A stretch of DNA of 6,027 bases from an uncultured Lachnospiraceae bacterium (lineage in GTDB: Bacteria; Bacillota; Clostridia; Lachnospirales; Lachnospiraceae). Of this stretch, positions 1-4,703 are shown one piece after another (position 1 is the first letter of the stretch; each line of letters begins with the position of its first letter). A program made the translations under genes and the position numbers. The stretch lies in contig CAMPAX010000149.1 of NCBI GenBank assembly GCA_946633495.1, forward strand, positions 1-6,027, written 5' to 3'. Under the pieces are notes generated by a model that was given only the letters and a program-made list of their open reading frames with translations, searched no databases and had not been told where the DNA came from.

Positions 1-120
1 TATGACACTACGGGCGCTGGCGTAAATCCTTACAACACTCCCGGAACAGGCACCACTGGTTACGACACTGCCGGCACTGGTGCTGATCCTTACAATACTA
101 CAGGCCAGACCACACCGGAT
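1..120 (+). repeat. Two tandem 60-bp coding units in the tail of the leftmost gene
   Basis: Bases 1-60 and 61-120 are recognisably duplicated, for example with tatgacact against tacgacact at the unit start and aatccttacaacact against gatccttacaatact in the middle. Each unit encodes 20 residues of the pattern YDT-G-G--PYNT. Further copies may lie upstream, outside the window. Confidence 0.7.
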
Positions 121-201
121 GCTGCTCCGTACAACACCGGATACACGTCGGACTCAGCCACTTCCGACTCCTACAACTCGGATTCCTACAATCCCAACTA
201 A
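1..201 (+). CDS. 3' end of a gene encoding a protein with a Tyr/Asn/Thr/Gly-rich repeat tail (partial)
   Basis: The frame is open from base 1 and ends at TAA (199-201), giving the last 66 residues of a protein whose start lies outside the window. The visible part has no cysteine, no hydrophobic segment and almost no charge other than Asp. It consists of two 20-residue units in tandem, the first beginning YDTTGAGVNPYNT and the second YDTAGTGADPYNT. They are followed by a degenerate stretch with PYNTGY, DSYNSD and a final SYNPN. The 60-base period is clear at the DNA level, yet many differences are synonymous, which supports real coding. Such tails are usually disordered spacers on membrane or surface proteins. 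The function cannot be read from this part. The gene converges on the LtaS-family gene, whose product also ends in a low-complexity Gly/Thr tail. Confidence 0.8.
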   Translation, partial: YDTTGAGVNPYNTPGTGTTGYDTAGTGADPYNTTGQTTPDAAPYNTGYTSDSATSDSYNSDSYNPN

Positions 202-220
202 CTGACAAAAACTTCCCACC

Positions 221-246
221 TGTCATTCTGAGCAAAGCAAAGAATC
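221..246. repeat. Copy of a widespread dispersed intergenic sequence (FFALLRMT type)
   Basis: The sequence begins TGTCATTCTGAGCAAAGC and ends AAAGAATC. Read on the minus strand in one frame it gives FFALLRMT, very close to the FFASLRMT signature that recurs as a spurious translated product from many bacterial genomes. It contains short inverted arms, ATTCT and AGAAT, around an 11-nt loop. Assignment to this repeat type rests on my recollection of the motif. Copy number in this genome cannot be judged from a single copy here. Confidence 0.5.
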
Positions 247-348
247 ATACTGGCTTTTCGAGGATAAAAACCGTCCGGAATAGGGAGCATTGGATCCGCT
301 GCTGTTTTCTGTCGGATCACTGCGATCCTTTCCGTATCTTTCCAATAT

Positions 349-378
349 CATGAGGCCGGGGTCACCCCCGGCCTCATG
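349..378. terminator. Perfect 13-bp hairpin between convergent genes, probable (bidirectional) terminator
   Basis: The arms CATGAGGCCGGGG (349-361) and CCCCGGCCTCATG (366-378) are exactly complementary around the four-base loop TCAC. On the plus strand the stem is followed by GCTTTTGC, a short T run. On the minus strand it is followed by ATATTGG, a poor T tract. The position, 148 bases after the plus-strand stop and 41 bases after the minus-strand stop, fits a shared transcription end. The T tracts are weak, so efficiency is uncertain. Confidence 0.6.
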
Positions 379-386
379 GCTTTTGC

Positions 387-409
387 TGATCATAATGTTC
401 TCATGATCA
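387..409. repeat. Small inverted repeat beside the intergenic hairpin
   Basis: The arms TGATCAT (387-393) and ATGATCA (403-409) are perfectly complementary around nine bases, just past the stop codon of the LtaS-family gene. It may add to the terminator structure. No T run follows in either direction. Confidence 0.45.
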
Positions 410-418
410 TGGTATTGA

Positions 419-3400
419 TTACGGCGTTGTTCCGTCGCCATTTCCGGCATTGGAATCATCTACCGGACCAGTTCCGTCTGCACCGTTATTTCCGGTTCCT
501 GTACCGTCTCCGGTGCCGTTCCCGGTTCCGGTTCCGTTCCCGGTTCCGTTACCGGTTCCGCTGTCCGAGGCGCCGCTGCTGGGCGTCGGAGTGTAGGTCG
601 GCCGACCCATATTCTTGGCATAATCGTACTCCTTCTTGATCTCCGGGAAAACTCCCTTATTGTAGAGATGTCCGAAGTAGTCCGTTTCCAGAACACCATA
701 GCAGTAATTGATCTTGTTACTTACGATCCGGTTGATCTTATCCACATAATCATCCGGAACCGCCTCTGCCGCGCTTGCAGGTGTGAACTCACCGCCGATA
801 TAAGTACCCTTATTTGTCTTCCAGTTGTACCACAGGTTGAACATGAGCGGCTCCGTATCGGAGAACACGTCACGTCCCGGCAGAAGCCGGCAATCCCACT
901 CGGTTCCGAAGAGGTTCGACAGCGTCGGAAGGATATCGATGGAGCATACCGGATCATTTACAATGATCGGATCCATCTTCTCCAGGCAGCCGCTCCAAAG
1001 GATCAGGCGGTTGTGGTCACGCTGCAGGTAGTTGGTTACGGTATAGCCATACAGTTCGGACAGCAGCGGCATCTCACCCAGCGCCGCGTCGTCATCCAGT
1101 CCATATGGGAAATGATCCGCCGAGATACAGATCACGGTCTCATCCGCGATACCTGCCTTCTCCAGCTGATCGATGAGGTAGGTCAGTGCCGCCTCAAGCT
1201 CCAGGTTACATGCGATATACGCCTTTACATCCTCCGAATACGGCAGGTTCTCCACCTTATCCCAATGCTTCCGGGACATGGCGTTGGAGTCGTAGCTGTA
1301 AGAGGAGTGTCCGCTGACGGACATGTAGTAAATGTTGAACGGCTGCTTGTTGATGTACTGCGGGAGTGTACCTTCCATCATTTCCAGGTCACTCTCCGGC
1401 CAGCCGCCGCTGATGTAAGCCTCCGCGCCGTTTCCGACACCTTCGAAACCATCGCAGTAGCCCAGGTTCACATGTGTCAGATCACGGCTGTAATACGTGT
1501 AATCGTTGTTGTGGAACATCTTTCCATAGTAGCCCAGCCGGTCAAGCTGACTTCCCATGGTGAAATAGTTGTTGTAGCTTGCGGTCTGCTTCATGGATTT
1601 ACCGCCCATGGTGGGGAAGAAGCCCATCAGGTTCTCAAACTCACCGCCGGTGGTTCCTGCCGTAGCCGGCTGATAGTAATCCGTGAAGTTGATGCCCTTG
1701 GTTGACATACGGTACAGAGTCGGAGTCAGATTCGGATCGATGATATCGCCGCTGAACGCCTCCGCGGAGATAAAGATCAGGTTCTTGCCCTTGAACATTC
1801 CCGTATAATCATTTGTCTTGTACGGTGTCACAGAACCTACGTAGGTATCCAGATCCGCATACGAATCGTTACTCTCTTCATCCGCCAGCTTGGAATAATC
1901 CACGTCATAAGTTGCCATCTTATATTCCTTCGGTTTCTCCGTGGTTATCTCCTCGGTGACCGGAGTCGTTCCGGGATCCGTGCTGCCGGAGGTGGACTTA
2001 CTGTCAGAAGTCCCTGATTCGGTCGTATCATTGTCCGCATCGATATCAAAGCCGCGGTTCTTGTCCGCACCGGTGATCTTCCGCTGTACCTCCTGCCGGA
2101 CACCGGTAACCAGTCCGAAGTTCACAACGTTCGGTTCAAATGTATATTTGGACCAGTAAGTCTCTCTGTAAGTCTTTGCGATGGCGATGAGCAGGAGTGC
2201 ACCGATCCAGGTCGCTGCGATCACGATACCCATCTTTACTTTTCTTCTCCATCCGGTCTTCAGCGACATCAGATGCTTCTTGTCGATCTTCAGCTCAAAG
2301 ATGAGGAACGCTGCTGTCGGAAGCAGGAACAGAATGATATGGGAGATTCCCTTGAAGGAGAATACCATGTCCATAACATCGCCCATGAACTGCTTCACAA
2401 CGCCCCCCGCGCCCTCCGTTACGGTATTCAGATCATAGAATACGCCGAACTGGAAGAATACGAAGAACTCAACGATAAAGAGGATCACCGGAAGGAAGAT
2501 CAGGACTGCCTTCACGATCATATTTACAGTCCGGTTCTTGGAAATGGACGACAGCACGGAACCGATCATACCATATGCTATGGAGAACAGCAGGATATAG
2601 ACCGTATGCCAGCCGAAGAATTCCTTCTTGGTTCCCAGACTGAATATCAACTCATAATAGAAGATCGAGAACGGGATCATGGCTCTTGAGATAAAGAAGA
2701 AGAGCTGTTTATTTCCCTGAAATGCATTCTCAAACTTTGCCTGCAATGTCACCTTGCCGCCGCCGGCCCGGTTTCCTCCACCGTTGCCACGGCCTCCGCC
2801 GCCATTGCCGCGATTTCCGCCGCCGTTACCGCGGCCTCCGCCGCCGCCATTTCCACGGCCGCCACCGCCATTTCCGCCGGTCCGTCTTCTTTCCGGATCT
2901 GCAGACGGTCTGGAGCCATAGGACTCGGATGTTCTGGGACGCTGCGCACTGCCAGGCTGACGCACGGGACGCTCACCTTCTGCATCCGCATAGATCCGCT
3001 GGCGGGAACGTCCGCCAAGAGGCAGTTTAAGCGAACCACCTGCGGATTCCGCCTTTGTTCTTACGGCAGATCTCTCCGCTTCGGCCCTCGGACTTGCGGT
3101 TTCATCCGATGTTATACCCGCCTGAAGTGCCGAGACCCGGATATCTCTCGCAGGATGCCCGGTATGCCCCGTTTCGGTTTCATCGAAGATCCCCTGGCTG
3201 GAAGGCTTTGCCACGGTTTTCTCTCTCCGCTGCTGCCCGGTGGCACGCCACGGACGATGCGGTTCCTCTGTTTCACCCGGTTCGGAAACAGCAAAAGAAG
3301 AGGCTCCGTCGGTTCCGGTTGCAGCATAGCTTCTGCTTACGCCATACCGCTCTGCCGTTCCGCCGTAGCCGTACAGAGTACGTGCCGGTTTCCTCTTCCC

Positions 3401-3490
3401 GGACAGAAGCTCTTCCTCCTCTTCCTCCAGCTCACGGATGAAGTCCAGGTCCTCCTCTGGTGCAGAGGTCTCTCTCAATTCATCACTCAT
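419..3490 (-). CDS. LTA synthase (LtaS) family sulfatase-fold membrane enzyme with long disordered N- and C-terminal extensions
   Basis: Predicted glycerol-phosphate transferase of the LtaS family, acting on the outer face of the membrane with phosphatidylglycerol as the likely donor. The start is ATG at 3488-3490 with GGAGAG six bases upstream (3497-3502). Regions in order: acidic, then Arg-rich disordered N-terminus (1-205); Gly/Asn/Arg repeat (206-245); five hydrophobic spans (about 263-285, 293-316, 325-351, 377-400, 417-440); Ser/Thr-rich linker (about 483-520); sulfatase-type domain (about 565-955); Gly/Thr/Asn tail (about 965-1023). Residues matching S. aureus LtaS are Glu577 in ISAEAFS (Glu255), nucleophile Thr613 in AGTTGGEFEN (Thr300), Asp792-His793 in SADHFPYG (Asp475-His476), Arg669 in YYSRD and His728 in SVSGHSS. 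Five spans with the N-terminus inside agree with the family. The usual length is about 650 residues; the excess is in the two ends and the linker. It could instead be an LTA primase or another phosphoglycerol transferase, so I give no symbol. Family is near certain, exact substrate is not. Confidence 0.95.
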   Translation of the reverse strand: MSDELRETSAPEEDLDFIRELEEEEEELLSGKRKPARTLYGYGGTAERYGVSRSYAATGTDGASSFAVSEPGETEEPHRPWRATGQQRREKTVAKPSSQGIFDETETGHTGHPARDIRVSALQAGITSDETASPRAEAERSAVRTKAESAGGSLKLPLGGRSRQRIYADAEGERPVRQPGSAQRPRTSESYGSRPSADPERRRTGGNGGGGRGNGGGGGRGNGGGNRGNGGGGRGNGGGNRAGGGKVTLQAKFENAFQGNKQLFFFISRAMIPFSIFYYELIFSLGTKKEFFGWHTVYILLFSIAYGMIGSVLSSISKNRTVNMIVKAVLIFLPVILFIVEFFVFFQFGVFYDLNTVTEGAGGVVKQFMGDVMDMVFSFKGISHIILFLLPTAAFLIFELKIDKKHLMSLKTGWRRKVKMGIVIAATWIGALLLIAIAKTYRETYWSKYTFEPNVVNFGLVTGVRQEVQRKITGADKNRGFDIDADNDTTESGTSDSKSTSGSTDPGTTPVTEEITTEKPKEYKMATYDVDYSKLADEESNDSYADLDTYVGSVTPYKTNDYTGMFKGKNLIFISAEAFSGDIIDPNLTPTLYRMSTKGINFTDYYQPATAGTTGGEFENLMGFFPTMGGKSMKQTASYNNYFTMGSQLDRLGYYGKMFHNNDYTYYSRDLTHVNLGYCDGFEGVGNGAEAYISGGWPESDLEMMEGTLPQYINKQPFNIYYMSVSGHSSYSYDSNAMSRKHWDKVENLPYSEDVKAYIACNLELEAALTYLIDQLEKAGIADETVICISADHFPYGLDDDAALGEMPLLSELYGYTVTNYLQRDHNRLILWSGCLEKMDPIIVNDPVCSIDILPTLSNLFGTEWDCRLLPGRDVFSDTEPLMFNLWYNWKTNKGTYIGGEFTPASAAEAVPDDYVDKINRIVSNKINYCYGVLETDYFGHLYNKGVFPEIKKEYDYAKNMGRPTYTPTPSSGASDSGTGNGTGNGTGTGNGTGDGTGTGNNGADGTGPVDDSNAGNGDGTTP
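488..562 (-). repeat. GTGN-encoding minisatellite in the C-terminal tail of the LtaS-family gene
   Basis: Short units built on CCGGTTCCGTTC are repeated with variations (12-nt and 6-nt spacing) and encode Gly-Thr-Gly-Asn or Gly-Thr-Gly-Asp steps at about residues 977-1002 of the protein. The unit keeps the reading frame because the steps are multiples of six bases. Changes in copy number would lengthen or shorten the tail without a frameshift. Confidence 0.7.
2756..2875 (-). repeat. Gly/Asn/Arg-rich tandem repeat region (RGNGGGG type) in the LtaS-family gene
   Basis: These 120 bases encode residues 206-245, made almost only of Gly, Asn and Arg. Units of seven to eight residues, RGNGGGG, RGNGGGGG and RGNGGGN, recur about five times. 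On the plus strand the DNA appears as ccgccgccatttcc and ccacggcc blocks. Gly codons vary between copies, so the repeat is kept at the protein level and is not a fresh DNA expansion. It lies just before the first membrane span, on the cytoplasmic side. Confidence 0.85.
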
Positions 3491-3549
3491 ACAATTCTCT
3501 CCATTTTACTCAGTGCAGTGCCCGCATTCACGACATGCGTAACACTATC

Positions 3550-3561
3550 TCTATATATAGA
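3550..3561. repeat. 12-bp perfect palindrome TCTATATATAGA
   Basis: The palindrome sits about 60 bases upstream of the LtaS-family start codon, just downstream of the proposed promoter. It is flanked by TATCT (3546-3550) and AGATA (3559-3563). It would fall in the 5' leader or near the transcription start and could be an operator, but a chance AT-rich palindrome is also possible. Confidence 0.4.
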
Positions 3562-3578
3562 TACACTTTAACTCATAC

Positions 3579-3607
3579 AGTTTACACTACATTTTGTGGC
3601 TTTGCAA
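3579..3607 (-). promoter_or_regulatory. Possible promoter for the LtaS-family gene
   Basis: On the minus strand TTGCAA (3602-3607) and TAAACT (3579-3584) are separated by 17 bases. Each matches its sigma-A consensus box at four of six positions. The leader would be about 80 bases long. It is the best pair I found in the region but weak, so other start sites are possible. Confidence 0.3.
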
Positions 3608-3617
3608 GAACAACCGC

Positions 3618-3636
3618 AAGATTTTATGTAAATCTT
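3618..3636. repeat. 7-bp inverted repeat upstream of the proposed promoter
   Basis: AAGATTT (3618-3624) and AAATCTT (3630-3636) are exactly complementary around the loop TATGT. The element lies immediately upstream of the proposed -35 box of the LtaS-family gene, a usual place for an operator. No T run follows, so it does not look like a terminator. Confidence 0.4.
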
Positions 3637-3713
3637 AGCTACAATTGGGCATTATTGACAGACAATTTCAATTATGATACGTCTGACATGTGCGAAATTA
3701 TGGAAACTAATAT

Positions 3714-3740
3714 AGGGGCCTCCCTCACAGGGAAGCCCCT
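3714..3740 (-). terminator. Terminator of the lipoprotein gene
   Basis: A 12-bp stem with the three-base loop CAC/GTG lies 59 bases after the lipoprotein stop codon. In the minus-strand RNA all 12 pairs form, one of them a G-U pair at 3720/3734. In the plus-strand RNA the same position would be a C-A mismatch. This asymmetry indicates use on the minus strand. The tail after the stem, TATATTAGTTT, is only partly T-rich, so termination may be incomplete. Confidence 0.65.
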
Positions 3741-3798
3741 TATCTTTCGGAAATGCGGTGCCGGAGTTCATAATTCATCCGACGCCATTCCGGACGGA

Positions 3799-4566
3799 TC
3801 ATTCGTAGGTAAATTCGATCTTATGTTTCTCCGGTTCACTGATCACCTTGATATCCGTATCTGCCAGTCTGGTGTACAGATAGGGATCACCTTCTTCCCG
3901 ATAGGTTTCGAAGGTTCCGATCACCTCGATCTCAGAGCCCTCCTCCGGAAAATCCTCTGCTGATGTATGTTCCTTCTCTCCCCACTGGAACTCCACACCC
4001 TGCTGGCAGCAGGCCAGTGCATCTTTGATGATAACGTAGGGATAATACAGGTTTGTTACGCTGGAGGTTGCAATGGTGAGTGTCCCTGCCGCCTTGAAGG
4101 TCTTTCCCACATAGGCTTCCGGATCGGCATAGATCATCTGATAAACCGTTGCGTAGACCATATCACTGTCCATGGCAGTAAGGTCGATATCTACAGATCG
4201 GTCCGCCTCGCCCTGATAGGATGCATGGATCTCATCCAGCATTTTTTTATCATCCTCTGCCGTACGCTCTGCCTTCTTCTCCGTCACTTCCTCCGTTGTC
4301 CCCTGCTCCGTGGCAGCCTGCGTGTCCGAAGTTTTCGGTTCTGAAGTTTGCGGTTCGGTGGTTTTGGGCTCCTCGGTCACCGGCTCCGGTACAGCTTCGG
4401 TTGCCGCAGCGGTCTTCTGCTCTTCCGCAGCGATCTGACCCTTGATCGCATTATCCACCGCATTGGTGGCATTCACATTTCTTCCACCCTCTGCGCCGCA
4501 GCCTGCCAAAAGCAGCATACTGCCCGTCAGCAGCAGCGCGAAGTATTTCTTTACCTGTCTTTTCAA
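3799..4566 (-). CDS. Predicted lipoprotein with OB-fold-like C-terminal domain
   Basis: A 255-residue predicted lipoprotein anchored outside the membrane. The start is TTG (4564-4566), eight bases after a perfect AGGAGG. The signal peptide is compact: MKRQVKKYF, a hydrophobic run at 9-20 and the lipobox LLAGC with Cys23 as the lipidated residue. Residues about 50-105 form a linker of Thr, Glu, Pro and Ser (for example TEEPKTTEPQTSEPKTS), likely a wall-spanning spacer. The folded part (about 110-243) contains ADPEAYVGKTFKAAGTL, then YVIIKDALACCQQGVEF and EEGSEIEVIGTFETY. This pattern recalls the OB-fold-like C-terminal domain of YcgQ/DUF1980-type proteins, including the paired cysteines Cys186-Cys187; the link is from memory of the motif and moderate at best. 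The gene has its own promoter and terminator. The function is unknown. Extending to upstream ATG codons would bury the ribosome binding site and give an N-terminus unlike a signal peptide. Confidence 0.85.
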   Translation of the reverse strand: MKRQVKKYFALLLTGSMLLLAGCGAEGGRNVNATNAVDNAIKGQIAAEEQKTAAATEAVPEPVTEEPKTTEPQTSEPKTSDTQAATEQGTTEEVTEKKAERTAEDDKKMLDEIHASYQGEADRSVDIDLTAMDSDMVYATVYQMIYADPEAYVGKTFKAAGTLTIATSSVTNLYYPYVIIKDALACCQQGVEFQWGEKEHTSAEDFPEEGSEIEVIGTFETYREEGDPYLYTRLADTDIKVISEPEKHKIEFTYE

Positions 4567-4574
4567 GAAAGATT

Positions 4575-4580
4575 CCTCCT
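4575..4580 (-). promoter_or_regulatory. AGGAGG ribosome binding site that fixes the TTG start of the lipoprotein gene
   Basis: A perfect AGGAGG lies eight bases before TTG (4564-4566). It falls downstream of both in-frame ATG codons (4588-4590 and 4669-4671), neither of which has a comparable site. The TTG start also gives a textbook lipoprotein signal peptide. Confidence 0.85.
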
Positions 4581-4643
4581 TCTTCGGCATAAGCCTTCGC
4601 TGATGGTCCAAAATCAACGGTTCTCTGCCTCGATCATCGGTAT

Positions 4644-4671
4644 ATTGTATCATTTCCGCGCGAAAAATCAA
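4644..4671 (-). promoter_or_regulatory. Sigma-A-type promoter of the lipoprotein gene
   Basis: On the minus strand TTGATT (4666-4671) and TACAAT (4644-4649) are separated by 16 bases. The -10 box matches at five of six positions and the -35 box at four. Transcription would start near 4637, giving a leader of about 70 bases. It lies between the stop of the upstream gene and the lipoprotein start, so the lipoprotein need not be co-transcribed with the gene before it. Confidence 0.55.
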
Positions 4672-4703
4672 TGGAAATCACAAAGAATCCATCGACCCTG
4701 CGC

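Larger units (their letters stand above)
202..418. other. Convergent intergenic region
   Basis: This 217-base gap separates the stop codons of two convergent genes. It contains a dispersed-repeat-like sequence (221-246), a perfect 13-bp hairpin (349-378) and a second inverted repeat (387-409, arms TGATCAT and ATGATCA around a 9-nt loop). I see no convincing coding sequence in it. Short open frames exist on both strands but lack ribosome binding sites. Confidence 0.7.
3491..3798. other. AT-rich intergenic region upstream of the LtaS-family gene
   Basis: This gap lies between two minus-strand genes and is clearly more AT-rich than the flanking coding sequence. Moving right from the LtaS-family start it holds the ribosome binding site, a 12-bp AT palindrome (3550-3561), a possible promoter (3579-3607), a 7-bp inverted repeat (3618-3636), an imperfect long inverted repeat (3656-3688) and the terminator of the lipoprotein gene (3714-3740). 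No gene is convincing here. Confidence 0.7.

Noticed and set aside
223..459. Short minus-strand frame in the convergent gap
   Set aside because: It spans the 13-bp hairpin and the dispersed repeat, overlaps the end of the LtaS-family gene, and has no ribosome binding site.
668..1705. 345-residue open frame on the plus strand inside the LtaS-family gene
   Set aside because: It lies antisense to the conserved sulfatase domain, has no ribosome binding site, and its His/Arg/Val-rich composition is typical of a shadow frame.
2756..2875. Repetitive DNA that could be mistaken for a CRISPR array or intergenic satellite
   Set aside because: Units are short and irregular with no spacers, and the frame of the LtaS-family gene continues through it.
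2722..3571. Overlapping Arg/His-rich plus-strand frames opposite the N-terminal region of the LtaS-family gene
   Set aside because: They mirror the GC-rich repetitive coding sequence on the other strand and have neither initiation signals nor protein-like composition.
3655..3660. Perfect TTGACA box on the plus strand
   Set aside because: No -10 box lies at 16-18 bases (17 bases later is TACGTC) and no plus-strand gene follows.
3460..3963. Plus-strand 167-residue open frame across the AT-rich intergenic region
   Set aside because: It crosses a terminator, a promoter candidate and the ends of two minus-strand genes, and no ribosome binding site precedes it.
4672..4703. Possible terminator between the four-span protein gene and the lipoprotein gene
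   Set aside because: Only a four-base stem (TGGA/TCCA) can be drawn and it is too weak to call.
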